Assembly: GCA_028583685.1 (NCBI GenBank)
Contig: JAMXIF010000222.1
Coordinates: 2,329,222-2,393,221 of the forward strand
Direction: 5' to 3'
DNA: 64,000 nt
Origin: Petaurus breviceps papuanus
Lineage: Eukaryota; Chordata; Mammalia; Diprotodontia; Petauridae
Shown: positions 34,182-46,759 of the stretch, one piece after another
Layout of the letters: the number at the start of each line of letters is the position of its first letter
How positions within the stretch are numbered: position 1 is the stretch's first letter
Notes under the pieces: model-generated
What the model saw: only the letters and a program-made list of their open reading frames with translations
What the model was told of the DNA's origin: nothing
Databases searched by the model: none
Made by a program: the position numbers and the translations under genes

Positions 34182-34395
34182 GAAAAGAGACAGAGACAGA
34201 AAGATACAGCGAGTAAGAGAAATGAAAAGAGACACAGAGAGACAGGTAAAGAGACAAAAACAAAAAATAAAAGAGAACAAGAGGAAGGAATGAAGGAAGG
34301 AAGATAGGTGGGAGGAATGGAAGAACAGAGGGAGGAAGAAGGGAGGCAAAGGGAAGGAAGGAAGGAAGGAAGGAAGGAAGGAAGAGAAAGAAAGC
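34118..34395. repeat. (GA)n, GACA-rich and (GGAA)n tract
   Basis: Pure (GA)n at about 34124-34176, degenerate GACA/GAAA to 34340, then about ten GGAA units ending near 34384. Long frames on both strands are by-products. Confidence 0.93.
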
Positions 34396-34834
34396 AGAAA
34401 TCTATATTTCTGTCAGAAATGACATGAGTAATTTACTTCTACAAATATAGTCTCCAAACAGTTCTTTGATTCTAAGTTTTGCTCCATTATGTGCTTGCAA
34501 ATTCTAGAAACAGTCCCATGTAAATTGCCTGTTGGACAAAACATAACAAAAGACACTAAAACATATTCAAGTGCTCCAGCCTGCAGTCTGGCCTGAGGGA
34601 GGCCTCGCCCCTGGCTCTCTCAGTCTCTTCTGTTATTCATATTCAAACATTTTTATCTCTCGGTCATCTTTTCTCCCAGTTGTCTCAGAACTTTCTGTTT
34701 TTCTCATTACTGATTTCTTTGTGTTTCTCACATATAAAATGGATTTTTTGGCTCCTTCAGAAAAGAAATTATACATATAAGGAAGGGACAGTACGTTGGA
34801 ATTTCGTTTGGTACTCTTTTTTATAAGATTTATA
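34396..34834. other. Unassigned
   Basis: Nothing recognised. Confidence 0.35.
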
Positions 34835-35255
34835 AGGCATTTCGCAAATGTTATTCTCATTTAATTCTTCAGCAACCCTATAAGGTAGCTGTTATCTTTA
34901 TCCCCATTTTATAGGAAGAAACTGAGGCTGAGCAAGGTTAAGTGACTTATCCAAGGTCACAGAGCTCGTAAACAACAAAAATTTTTACTTATGATATTAT
35001 AGGTAACATTTTTGTATTGCTTACTGTTTACAGGGCACTATGCTAGCCATTTTATAAGCATCTCATCTAATCTTCATAAAAACTTGGGACACAAGTGCCA
35101 TTATTGCCTTAATTTTTCGGATGAGGAAACTGAGATCATCCTTGATTTGCCCACCATTCCATAGCCTGTAAGTGTCTGAGATGGGATTAAATGCATGTCT
35201 CCCTGACTTCCAGCCGAGCACTCTTCCCACTCGGCCACCTACCTGCCTAATTGCT
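34835..35255 (-). mobile_element. Two MIR/CORE-SINEs, antisense, side by side
   Basis: First (34835-34975): 'aaggtagctgttatctttat', 'aagaaactgaggctgagcaa', 'ccaaggtcacagagctcgta'. Second (34985-35255): 'agggcactatgctagccatt', 'gatgaggaaactgagatcat', then 'cccactcggccacctacctg' at the tRNA head. Confidence 0.65.
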
Positions 35256-35599
35256 TTATTGTTATAGAAGAGAAAATTGAAGCCAGGAAATCTGGAACTT
35301 GTCAAAGCTAGCTCAGGTAAAGGAAAAGAGTCAGGTTTAGAAATTAGGAGCTTTGGCTCCACACACTGTGATTCAGAGTCACATTGTTGCCTCCTCACAT
35401 GGCCCAAGCATCTCTCTATCCATTAGTCTACCTTCTGGTTCTGGAAGAGCCAAAAAGCTCTCTCAAAGGAAAAGGCAAAATCATAAGCACCTGCCTTTAA
35501 GACATTTATCAAGCATCCTGTTAGCAAATAACAGCACAGGGAAGGGCTTGAACATTCCCTAATAACGGCACCACATTTAAGTCCTCTCTAGATGTTCAG

Positions 35600-35800
35600 G
35601 ACAAGAACTTTCAAATTCTAGACCTAGAAGTACCTTATGGTTATTCTACCACAGTCTCTTAATACATTGGATCATTTTAGAGAAAACAGAGGAGGGACTA
35701 GAGAGGTAAGATGCCTTGTGATGGTCACAGAGTGAATCACCAGGACCGCTGGCCAGATTCTCAATTCACTCAGGAAGCATAAGATGCTGCCTCTGTCAAA
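35600..35800 (-). mobile_element. MIR-type SINE, antisense
   Basis: 'tctagacctagaagtacctt', 'gatggtcacagagtgaatca' and the head-side 'aagcataagatgctgcc' in antisense order. Diverged. Confidence 0.4.
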
Positions 35801-36479
35801 ACAGATTGATTCCACAGCCTCTCTCCCCTTCATTTGCATATGCAGTGCCTCTCAATAACATGAAGCCTCTTCTGCCGGACTTTATGGGCCATGGCTGCCA
35901 TGGTGATCTCCAACTGCACATGCACACTAACAAATCATCACTAGATATTCAGTAGTAGTGAACTCACTAAAATTTGTGCAGCAGTCTCTCCCTTTTCAAT
36001 GAGTCTGATGTTGATACTAGCATCCTTAATATCACTGAATAATAAAAAAAATTCATAATGTATTCATAAAAACTTCAGTAAGGTCTTGAGTAGAAACCAT
36101 TATATACACAGGTATATATGTGTTTACATGCATTCATGTGTGTATAAACAGACACATATATAGCATGGATAAATGGATAGTCAGGTAGGTAGATTATACA
36201 CACACAGAGCCTTTCTAAACATTTCTAGTCCTTTCAGTTGATTCTCCTTTTTTTCAGATAATGCAATCTTTTCACTATCTCAGTTAATTTCCTCTGAATG
36301 CAAATCAGATTTCTTTTTTTTGAATGCTAGGCAAATATCTATCAATCCATCCACCCATCTCTCTATCTAAATATCTCGCTGTATCTCTCTATAATCTATC
36401 ACCTGTTTACATTATTTATCTCTGCATCTCCATTTGCATTGATTTACCTATTTGTCCATTTGTCATTAATAATTTACCT
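35801..36479. other. Unassigned, TATC-rich patch
   Basis: About 36335-36420 carries imperfect 'atcta/atcca' units. The remainder shows no repeat family. Confidence 0.4.
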
Positions 36480-37425
36480 CATAATTTATTAATTTTGTCA
36501 TAACAAAACCATCAGCTCAACAGACCACTGATACTTAAAGACAGTAAAGGAAGTGAGATATCCTTAAGAATTTTGGTCTGGTTTCATACTGTAATATCAA
36601 TGATTGTAGTGCTTTCCTGACATTTGGCTGACTCAGAATATCTGACCTTGACTTAATACAACTGTACTGAACTGGTTTCCCCACATTCACTTATTTATTT
36701 TTTTATATTAAAGCATTATATTATATGGCACATGTTTCATTACATCCTCTTCTAATGTATTTTTATTTGTTTATAAAATGAAAATTTTCCGAAAGAAACA
36801 TGCAAATTTATTGTTTTAAAGTGCACACTTCAAAGACTATTGAAGACTTTGAAGTAGTCATTTGGGGAAGTCAATCCATTAAAAGATAATTGAAGTTCAC
36901 AGGATCATGTACACCAAAGCACAAAAGAAAGTGCAGGAGAAAATAAAAAAACAAAATAATAAACAAACAACAGGAAAACAATAAATTGCAAGAATTGTAA
37001 AATTGGTGCTGCAAAATACCTCATTAATTTTCAGTAAACAAAAAGAATAATCACAAGACATTTGGCATTTAACGGAATAAATCTTTATTTTCCTGCCATA
37101 AAGCATTGAAGTAGCATGAATCATTTAAAATCAGAATAATTTTTTACCATCACTATGTAGGACAGTTACACAATTGTTATAAGCAAGGCAATATAAAAAC
37201 TGGAGCGCTAAAGATGAGGGGAAAGGTACTTTTTAAGTGATGAAAGTTACTTTTTCTTTTATGACTATATTAACAACTGAGAAAATCCGGATTTCCTGGA
37301 GATCTTATTACATATAACCATCTTTAAGAGACTATAGAATCTATCCCTCCTCCAAAATACATATTGGCCTTTGGTAAATTTTAGTTAGACTTGAAAATTT
37401 TGTCTTCATTGATGAAGTAGCAATT
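36480..37425. other. AT-rich non-repetitive stretch
   Basis: Low GC, no transposon landmarks, no exon. It holds many TAAT/ATTA cores, which is expected from base composition alone. Confidence 0.4.
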
Positions 37426-37429
37426 TTGA

Positions 37430-37560
37430 GGTTGTGATTGTGTGTATACATGCATACATATATAGATATATGCATGCATGCATGTGTATGTGTGCCTATA
37501 TATGTATGCATGCATGTGTACATATATATCTACTCACATATGTATAATATATACATATAT
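37430..37560. repeat. TATG/TGCA-rich low-complexity tract
   Basis: Repeated 'catgcatgcatg' and 'tatatatg' units of alternating purine and pyrimidine. Confidence 0.8.
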
Positions 37561-37714
37561 TAATGATTTAAAAACTGTTTTGGAATTACAAAAAAATGAA
37601 GATAGAATCATGCAACACAATTTTGTAACACTGTATGCATTATGAAAAGATAAGAAATTTATCCAAAAGATAGAGATAAATAGGTTTCAATGGACTGGGA
37701 AATAAAACAATCAA

Positions 37715-37884
37715 CCAACAAGTCTTTAAACGTGCTTACTATGGGCCTGGGTACAGTGTTTGGTTCTGGAAATACAAATATGAAGAATGAGATAATACTT
37801 CTCACAGAGCTTATGTTGCTATAGGAGAGGCAACAATCATGTGTATAAAATACACACAACATAAAAATAATCTTAACTACAAAC

Positions 37885-37927
<43 letters not shown>

Positions 37928-38680
37928 TTATACACATTATGCTTTGGGGTTCATCTGTAGTTGGGTGAAGAATGAAGATTTTATGCAGAAAATGGTTATT
38001 GGATTGGATCTTAAATAAGGAAAAGGATTCCATGAAGTGATGAAAGGGGAGTGCATTCTAGGCATATGGAAAGCAAGTACAATAGCAAAGAAATAAGCAA
38101 TAGACAGTTGTGTGTGAGGGAAGAAGAGGAGGCCAGTGTGTCTGGATTAGAGAGTTTGTGGAAAGAAATTATGATCAATGAAGCTTGAAATCTAGGCTGG
38201 AGACACATTGTTTAGGACATTAAAATCTGAACAGTGGAGTTCATATTTTATTATAAAGACAATGGGAATTCATTGGAGTTGATTTAGTAGGGGAGCCACA
38301 TGATCAGATCTACACTTAAAGAAAATTACTTTGGCAGCCATATGACAGGCTACAATGAAGAGAGAGTTGAGATAGAGAAAGCAATTAGAAGGCTGTTGGA
38401 ATTATATGGGTGAAAAGTGATGAGGACTTGACCTAAGGGGTGACTGAAAGAATGGGTGAGATACAAGAAATGTTGTGGAAATAGAAATTACAAAACTTGG
38501 TAACTAATTGGATATATGGATTGAAAACAAGTGTATGATAACATGAACATCAGGAACCTTAGGGAATGGAGGAATGTTCATAACATTGACAGAAATAAAG
38601 AACATTTGAGTAGAGAAGAGGTTTATCAGGGAAAATAATGAATTAAGTTTAGGACATATTGAATGTAAATTTCTCTTAAA
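37715..38680 (+). mobile_element. Ancient interspersed repeat, long copy
   Basis: 'gtgcttactatgggcctggg', 'gagcttatgttgctatagga', 'gcattctaggcatatggaaa', 'gaggaggccagtgtgtctgg', 'gggaattcattggagttgat' and 'gccacatgatcagatctaca' match the body seen at 53690. A (TA)n run at 37888-37924 interrupts it. It may extend in pieces to about 39430. Confidence 0.6.
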
Positions 38681-39009
38681 AATACAATTTAAAGTAGCCA
38701 AAAGCTAATGGCAATTGAAAATAGCCACAAGGCTAAGAAGAGAGAACAGTGCTGTGGTTCTGAATTTCTGGATACATTGTTATGCTTCAATTAAAGTCTC
38801 ACATGGTAACATCCCTCACTGTGTGGAGCCTTCTTACCAGGAACATCTCTCTACCATGCCAGTACTCTTCTCCCATTGGTGAGGTTTAGGGCTTCCATTC
38901 TGGATAGTGGAACAGACCTGCCATCCTTTATTCTCAACCCATTTGTGCTTTTGACTTTTCCCACTTTAACACCACTCTCTCCTCTTTTCTCCACTTTCAG
39001 TAATCTTTT

Positions 39010-39100
39010 TTTGTGCAAGCTGCTTGAGGGTAGAGACCTCTTTCTTTTTGCCTGTATTTGTATCTCCAGCACTCAGTAATATATAATTCCTAAGCATATT
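39010..39100 (+). mobile_element. LINE-2 3' terminus
   Basis: 'gcttgagggtagagacctct' then 'tgtatctccagcactcagta' match the L2 end. Confidence 0.6.
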
Positions 39101-39474
39101 ACTATACTGGAATATGATAAGTTCTAAATAAATTATCATTGATTGCACACTGCTACAGACTTACACCTGGAAGTCAGGTTTTTGGGTTTTTTGGTTATTG
39201 TTGTTTTTTGTTTTATAGAGAGGGAAATTAATACCATTGGAGCTGATGAATTTACAAAGGGTGAAAGTATGGAAGAAGAAGAAAAGATTTTCAGACTCCG
39301 ATTTAGATGATGGCATGTGGATGATGAAACAATAAAGGTGACTGAAAAAAATGAAAAGGTGGAAGGAGAAACAGGAGAGTATCCCAAGAACTCCAAGAGA
39401 GAATGGTGTGCAGATTGAGCGTCCACTGGAACCCACAGTCTTTAATTAAAGCAACACTTCCAATAAAGCCTCAT

Positions 39475-39985
39475 TTATGAAAGATGTATCCTGTATCATT
39501 CCCAGCAATGCAAGGTTATAAAACAACTCCAAAAGACTCATGATGGAGAGAGATATCTACATTTAGAAAAAGAAATACAGAGTTTGAATGCAGATAAAAG
39601 CAAACTATGTTCTCTCTTTTTCTTGCTTGTTTGTTTTTTTTTTCTTTCCTATTGTTCATTCCATCAGTTATAATCCTTCTTTAAAACCTGACTAATGTCT
39701 AATGTGAAATTATGTGCAGGTACTATAGTGGAGCGCATGCCTCCATGATGGGAGGGGGAGGAGAAAGAGGGGGAGAAAATCTGAAACTCAAGGGACTTTG
39801 GAAGTGAAAGTTGTAAAATAAGAGTGAATGAACAAAAATAGAAAGTATTTGCAGATATTGTACTTGATGGCTTGTCTCCATGGAAAGACAGGTAGAGGAA
39901 GGGGCAGAAAATTTGTGACTCAAGAAATTATGCAACTGAATCTTGTAAACTAAAAGTAAACAAACAAGTTAATAAAGACAAAAAA
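39475..39985 (+). mobile_element. LINE-1 3' end, sense
   Basis: 'caactccaaaagactcatga', 'ggagagagatatctacattt', 'gagtttgaatgcagataaaa', then a T-rich run and 'ctccatgatgggagggggag' to the A-tail near 39990. Ends a few hundred bases before the sense HAL1. Confidence 0.65.
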
Positions 39986-40244
39986 AAAGAAGAGAAAAAG
40001 AAAAATGTGAATGAAAGGACAAAAAATCCTGAATGGTTCTCAGACTCAATTACTGAGTAATTGTATTTTACTCTATATGATGTCATTAATGAATTTAAAA
40101 GTAAACAGTTACTATGAAAACTTATCTGTTTACACTGAAGTTAAATATGAATTTTCTAATAAAATTAAAATATTTTTAAGGAATAAAAGAGATGGAAGTA
40201 AACCAAAAAAAAAAAATCCAAATTGGTTAAGTGAATTGGAGATA

Positions 40245-43050
40245 GTTGGTCAGAGAAAAATATTCCTAGGATTTCCACCTCCTCCAATTCATGTAAAAGG
40301 TGACTCTGAACAAACTTTGGAGATACCAAATCTATAAAATGACACAGCAAAGCTAACCTCCCACTGAGGAAAGCCCAGCAGGCTGGCAGGAAGTGACCAG
40401 CACAGTGCTCTGGGAGCCCAGCCCCACAGAAGCCAGAGGTTTTAACCTCAGGGTGGGCTTGACCAGTCACTGGCTGGAGGGACTTCAGATCACCAGCAGC
40501 TGTGGTGGTTTCCAGAATTATCAACACAGATATGCTGAGGACAAATTGAGAGGTCAGTGCAGTGTGGACTTTGGGATCTAGTATTTCAGGAGTACAGTCG
40601 GTCTTTGCCCCTGGGGCAAGAAACATCTGAGGTGCAGTGGCTATGCAGCTGCAGCCATGTGCCTGCTTCAGCTCCTGGCCTGCCGATTGTAGGGGAAGCA
40701 AGCAACCAGTCTGAGGGGGAATCACTCTTACTTTAACTTGCTTGGATCTGGATTACAGTCCAGGGAGGAGGACCTGGGGTATGTGACCAGCTTGCCGATG
40801 CATGTGGAAGCTTCCAAGAAGGCACCCAACTAATACCTTCAGCAGCTGAGAAAAACCCAGCTTTGGGGATGAAGCTCCCCTTTCTGGTGGCAGAGTCCCA
40901 CTGGGGCAAAAAGCCAAAAGTCAATTAATTGAGTGGCAATATGAGCAAATGAGAGAAGCAAAGCAAGCAGAGAAACCCAACTTTGCACTCCTTTTCTGTG
41001 GACCAAAAGGACCATAGCATGGAACAGGAGGAAGATAGTGAAATCAGAACTCCTGCACCAAAAGCTTCCAAGAAAAATATGAGCTGGTTCCAGGGCATAG
41101 AGGACCTTAAGAAGCAGATAAGAAAAGTGGAGGAAAAATTGGGAAGAGAAATGGGAATGATGGAAGAAAATTATGAAATGAGACTCAACAGCCTGACTGA
41201 GGAAAATAACACCTTAAAAAATAGACTAACTCAAATGGCAAAAGAGGCTCAAAAAGGCAATGAGGAGAAGAATACCTTAAAAAGCCTAAGTTGCCTGATT
41301 TAAAAAGAAACTCAAAAGCTCACTGAATAGAATCATCCCTTCAAAATTAGATTGGAGCAAATGGAAGCTAGTGACTTTATGAGAAATCAAGATACCATTA
41401 AACAGATCCAAACAAATGAAAAATATAGAAGGCAATTTGAAATATATCATTGGTAAAACCACTGACCTGGAAGAGAGATCCGGAAGAGATAATTTAAAGA
41501 TTATTGGACTACCTGAAAGCCATGATCAAAAATAAAAAAAGAACCCAGAAATCATCCTTCAAGAAATTCTCAAGGAAAATTAGCCTGATATTTTAGAACC
41601 AGAGGGCAAAATAGAGGTTGAAAGAATCTACCAAACAACTCCTGAAAAATATCCCAAAAAGAAAACTTCTAGGAATATTATAGCCAGGTTCTGAAATTCC
41701 TAGATCAAGGAGAAAATATTACAAGCAGCCAGGAAGAAACAATTTTAATATTGTGGATACACAATCAGGATAACACAGGATCTGGCAGCTTCTACACTGA
41801 GGGATCAAAGGGCTTGGAATATGATACTCTGGAGGTCAAAAGAGCTGGGAGTAAAACCATGAATCATCTGTCCAGCAAAAGTGAGTATCATACTTCAGGG
41901 GAAAATATGGTCATTCAGTTGAATAGAGGACTTTCAAGCATTCTTGATGAAAAAACCAGGACTGAATATAAAACTTGATATTCAGATACAAGAAGCAAAA
42001 GATGCTTGAAAAGGTAAACAGGGAAAAGAAATCATAATGAACTTATCAATGTTGAAATATTTACATCCCTACATTGAAAAATGATCATTGGAACTTATGA
42101 AACTTTTTAAAGTATGAGAATAGATGAAGTGAATAGAAATGTGTGTGTGTCTATATAGGAGGGTATATGGGTGTATGAATACATATGTGAGTGTGTGTAT
42201 ATATGTGTAGAGGTATACATAGATAGAGGGCAAAGGACCAATTTAATAGGAAAGGATAATACTTAAAAGGTAAAATTAGGAGGTGAGAGAGGAATATAAC
42301 TATCTCATATGGAAGAGGCAATGGAAAATCTTTACAATGGAGGGAAAGAACAGAATAGCAAAAGGGAATGGGTCAAACTCATTCTCATTGAATTTGGCTT
42401 AGGGAGGGAATGAAATACAGACAAAATAGGTTATCTTACCCTACAGGAGAGTAGGGGGAAAGGGGATGAGGGGGGGTGATGAAAGGGAAGGCAAACTGGG
42501 GGAGAGGGAAGGATGTTGGAAGCACCCACTTTTGAAAAGGGACAGGATAAAAGTAGAGAATAGAACAAGTGTTAGGTGGGAAAGGAGGGAGGGAAATATA
42601 GTCAGTCTTTCACAATTTTTCCAATGTGGAAATGTTTTGCATAGCTACACATGTACAAAATACTCTAAATTGATTATCTTTCCAGTAAGGGTGGGTGAAA
42701 GGGAGGAAGAGAATCAATCTGGAATTCAAAGTTTTAAAATCAAATGTTTAGCAATATATACATATATATACACTATTATTAATATACTATTATTAATATT
42801 ATTTATATGTAACTGAGAAATAATATATACAGGCACTGGGGCCTAGAGGTCCACCGTGCCCTACTTGAAAGTCGGAGGGGTATGGGAGAAGATATGGGAG
42901 ATAGCAGATTGGAGGAGGGGATATCCAGTGGGATTGCAATTTTGGGGTGGTGGTTAGGAGAAAAATGGGGGAAAATTGTAACTCAAAATCTTGCAGAAAT
43001 GAATAATGTAAACTTGATATTAATAAAGCACTTGATTAAAAGAGAAAGAA
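40245..43050 (+). mobile_element. HAL1 (half-L1) retrotransposon, sense
   Basis: The 5' UTR is recognisable from 'aacaaactttggagatacca' and 'gacacagcaaagctaacctc' onward; its exact start is uncertain. ORF1 pieces lie at 40935-41980. The 3' region ends 'gtaactcaaaatcttgcaga ... gatattaataaagcac'. No ORF2. It is the only one of four HAL1 copies on the plus strand. Confidence 0.7.
40935..41980 (+). pseudogene. HAL1 ORF1 remnant
   Basis: 40983-41303 reads 'DLKKQIRKVEEKLGREMGMM' and 'NSLTEENNTLKNRLTQMAKE', nearly the same coiled coil as the copy at 32705-33028. The RRM part ('DNLKIIGLPESHD' type DNA at about 41490) and the CTD ('GSKGLEYDTLEVKRAGSKTM' reading frame at 41751-41978) lie in other frames. 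Broken at several points; not functional. Confidence 0.7.
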
Positions 43051-43209
43051 ACAAAAATATTCTTAGGGAGGAATCATAGTCAAGTTCATGGAATTGATGG
43101 GCTGTCATCTGAAAGATATATTTGGCCTGTTTTATTTGAACCCAGAGGTAAAAAAAACAAATTTAATGAAAGAAAATGACAAAAAAAAGCAGATTGAAGC
43201 CTGGTGTGT

Positions 43210-43238
43210 GGCTGTGTAACTGTGTGTGTGTGTTTGTG

Positions 43239-43287
<49 letters not shown>

Positions 43288-43288
43288 G
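43210..43288. repeat. (GT)n microsatellite
   Basis: About 35 GT units with rare TT and GC interruptions. Confidence 0.95.
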
Positions 43289-43429
43289 ATGGAGCTTCCC
43301 CCACACCTTTTTCCTTGGAGGGCCAGTTGAACACTTGCCACAAGGATGTTTCCTCTATGGTATGGCTTATAATGAATGCAGATTTAACTCAAATTCTGTG
43401 AGAATGGAATTCATGGCAATTAAACGCAT

Positions 43430-43685
43430 GCTTAGTCTGAGAATCGGTAGACTATTGGATTTGGAGTAAGAGATGCTTTGGTTTGAATCCTGACTCAGCT
43501 ACTTACTTATTACGTGACTATGGACAATTCACTAACCCCTTCAGTGTCAGTTTCCTCATATATAAAACGGAGTTAATAATAACACCTTCTTCCTAGGGCT
43601 ACTATAAGGATGAAATATAATAAATGAATGTGAAGTGTTTCACAAACCTTAAAATGCCATAAAAATTCTAGCAAAATGATTATAA
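43430..43685 (+). mobile_element. MIR/CORE-SINE, near complete
   Basis: 'tattggatttggagtaagag', 'tttgaatcctgactcagcta', 'gtcagtttcctcatatataa', 'agggctactataaggatgaa' and 'gtgaagtgtttcacaaacct' give full MIR order. Confidence 0.75.
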
Positions 43686-43889
43686 TGAATGGGGATTATT
43701 GAGTTGTTTGGGCAATACACAGTAAAGAAGACTGAATGCCTTGAGATCAGATCAAGAAGAGACACTTTCAGTGGCAGATGTGCTGGTAGAGAGAATTCAA
43801 GAAAACTTCAAGGCATGGGTAACATTGGAGGTGTACTTGGAACAATAGATAAGCAATAGAATAAAAAATAGAAATTAATTTTTCCTCAT

Positions 43890-44340
43890 CTGTTTTTTTT
43901 TAGCGGTGAGTTCAAAAAAATTGAAAGAAGTTTGCCCTTCAGTTGGCCTTTAAGGGAGAGGATGCAAAATCAAGATCTGGCCTGTGACATCCTATTTGGA
44001 ACTGGTTAGTGAGGGAAATTGAGACACTTTATTTTTTCGAGCACAGTGGCCTGGGAAGCCATCATGATGTTGAACCCGTGTGCAATAAAGGAAGAGGCCA
44101 TCCTGGGAAAGTACCCCATTAATGAGCACCCTGACATTTGATGTAGAACATTAGAAATGCTTGATTTGCAGTGGCTAAATGTCAACTGAGTTATTCAGAA
44201 AGATCAACTCTGGGCACTCAGGAAAAGGGAGCTGTCCCTCCCATATATAGCAGGCGAGAGAAGTGCTGGTGTCTGTTGGGTTTATGACACTATCATAAGG
44301 CACTTTAATGTTAAGTGTCTACAATCATATGGTGATGTTT
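43890..44340. other. Candidate conserved non-coding block
   Basis: No repeat landmarks and balanced composition. It contains a CArG-like 'cccatatatagc' (about 44239-44250) and several E-box-like sites. No exon-like frame. Function is inference only. Confidence 0.25.
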
Positions 44341-44599
44341 CCAATAAGAATGAACATTATGCCATTTCCCTTCCCTAGTTCAAAAATCAAGGTTGAGTTT
44401 TATGGATCTAAAAAAAGAAAAATATCACTCCAGAATTGCTCCTAAACTGTGGCTTCCTTCCACATTTTTTTTAGCATTTGGATTTTGACTTGGGTAACTA
44501 TTATGGACAAGTCCTTATAATACATTCCTTTCTGTATCTTAGCCAGTTTCTTTTTCTTTGAAACTTGCCCCTCTCCACCAATGCATTTCTTAACCTACT

Positions 44600-45185
44600 G
44601 TGGGTTAATATTTCAGGACTAGAATTCAAGGGGATTGTAATGCAACCTATCCTTATTGGGGGAGCATCCAGCTGTATGACCTTGAGTAATTCAGCAAGTC
44701 AGCTAACCTCTCTAGACTTCTATTTATTTGACTATAAAATGAAGCGGTTGGATAAAATGATGTAGAATGAGACTCATGCTAAGAATGATATAGTATTATT
44801 TCTACAATATTCAAATATGATCCCACAATTCATAGTCAAGGCAGTTTGATGCAGTGGGGAAAAGTATGGAATTAGGAGTCAGAGGGCCTGGGGTTAAGTT
44901 TGGTTTCTTCTCTGAGCTACTGGGTGACCTTAAGTAATCAATCAGTCAACCACTTTTTAATAAGTGTTTACGGTGGCCTTGGTAGTGGGAGAGTGCTGGA
45001 CATACAAAAAAAAGTAAGAACAATCCCTGTCCACAAGGAACTTCAATTTTAGGGGAGTTGGGACATATACATTTAATATATAGACAATGAATCTTGTCCT
45101 CTGTGGGTATCATTTTCCTCAACAACAAAGTGAAGAGTTTGGATTATCATGCCTGAAAGGTCCCTTCCTGCTCTAAATCTAGGAC
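44600..45185 (+). mobile_element. Cluster of MIR fragments around an ancient-repeat head
   Basis: 44600-44765 and 44835-44940 are MIR pieces ('gtatgaccttgagtaattca', 'ctgggtgaccttaagtaatc'). 44941-45080 is the 'tttttaataagtgtttacgg ... gagttgggacatatac' head of the ancient family. 45090-45180 is a MIR tail ('gtgaagagtttggattatca'). Confidence 0.5.
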
Positions 45186-45619
45186 CCTGGAATTTGGCAT
45201 GAATCTCCATATGGACCACTATCTGTTAATAAAAAAGGATTAAAGTATGTTTAAGCAATTATACTTCACATATGTTAAACTACAAAAAAAAATGTGAAGA
45301 CAAAGCATGTTATTCTAGGTAAACTTCCCTTCTTCCTGATGACCTTTTAACAGAAGGTGCTTAGAAAACATGGATCATGTTGCATTTCATTGTTCATTTT
45401 CAAAAACTGCAAAACATTAACCACCCACAGATGTAACACTTGCTTGGCTCATGTCTTTCTATGCAGAAACCTCATGCTTCGTGGCACTGTCTGCAACTTA
45501 ACAAAGACATCTAAGGTGGCCAGGTGGCTCTCCGAAGGGAAAAGCAGTAAATGAAATGAGTGAGAAAAGTGGTCCCGTAAGATATTGTGGGACTGGGACT
45601 TGAAAAGGACAGTTACAAT
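45186..45619. other. Unassigned
   Basis: No family recognised; no exon. Confidence 0.35.
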
Positions 45620-45995
45620 TTGAATTTCTCCTTCTCTCCCTCTCCTTTCTTCTCTTTTCTCTCTCCCTTTATCATACCTCATTCTTTATCTGTTTTTGTC
45701 TCTGTGTATACCTCAGTGTCTCTGTCCCTTTGTCTTTATTTCTGTCTTTGTTTTTGTCTCTATCTCTGTTTCTGTTTCTCTCTTTCTCATTTTGTTTCTG
45801 TCTGTCTGTATCTGTTTCCGTCTGTCTGTCTATTCATATCTCTGTCTCTCTCTCTCTCTCTCTTTCTCCCTTTCTGTCACTCCATGTCTCCATGTGTGTC
45901 TTTCTGTCTCTGTATCTCTGTCTCCTCTCTGTCTCTGTCTCTCTCGCTGTCTCTATCTCTTTCTGTCTCCCTTTGCCTGTCTTTCTGTCTGTCTG

Positions 45996-46040
<45 letters not shown>

Positions 46041-46078
46041 GTCTGTCTGTCTGTCTCTCTCTCTCACACACACACAAT
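45620..46078. repeat. Long (TCTG/TC)n pyrimidine tract
   Basis: About 450 bp almost entirely of C and T with TCTG, TCTC and TTTC units, ending in (TC)n, TGTC units and a short (CA)n. Frames of up to 179 codons in all registers, rich in Ser and Leu, are artefacts of the repeat. Confidence 0.95.
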
Positions 46079-46755
46079 TTTTTTTTCCATTATTTAATCT
46101 GGCATAGGAGCCTCAATATCAAGTAAATCATGCAGATTGGAGGCCATATCAATTGAAAATAGCAAGAACAAAAGGTAGTCATTGGATACATTGGTGAGAT
46201 CTCAAAGCACTCTAACCATGCTGAGTGCAGGGAGCAAACTCTGTCTCACTTTTGTTTTTAATGTTCTCATTTTACCCAGTTTGACCCTTAATGAGTGCTT
46301 ACTGACTGATCCTAGATCCTTTCTTTTTTTCCTCAGATCCTTTTCCATTCTCTAATTCTTACTGAGATGTGAGTTCCTCCCAAATATCCCACATCTCTTG
46401 ATCCTTATTCAGAGGCGTTTGCTCCTTCTTCCATACCCTGTAACCTATAGAATGAGGAGGAAGACTTGAGATGTTATTAGATCTGTCTCCCCACTGCCAC
46501 TTCAATACTTTCCCTATGGAAGTTCAGTACCTGGGTAACAGTTGTTTCCTCTAACTCAAGTTCAGAATGAACCTAGAACTCTAGACAAGGACAGACTCAA
46601 TAGGGCTAACACCTCCTTCGTACTGGGCAAGCCAAGACTCTCTAGTAGTCCAAGATGGGATTAGATTATTGTAGATGCCATGTCTCACTGATGATTAATA
46701 CTGACCTCCCTTTTTAAGATCTCTCTCTTGCAGATCCTACTCTACCTCATCCTTG
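46079..46755. other. Unassigned
   Basis: No family recognised. Confidence 0.35.
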
Positions 46756-46759
46756 AAAA

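Noticed and set aside
40165-40725. 186-codon minus-strand frame
   Set aside because: It runs antisense through the 5' UTR of the sense HAL1; GC-richer UTR DNA yields long chance frames.
43086-43343. His/Thr-rich frames
   Set aside because: Translation of the (GT)n/(CA)n microsatellite.
45587-46126. 179-codon Ser/Leu/Cys-rich frame
   Set aside because: Produced by the (TCTG/TC)n tract; similar frames exist in all three registers.
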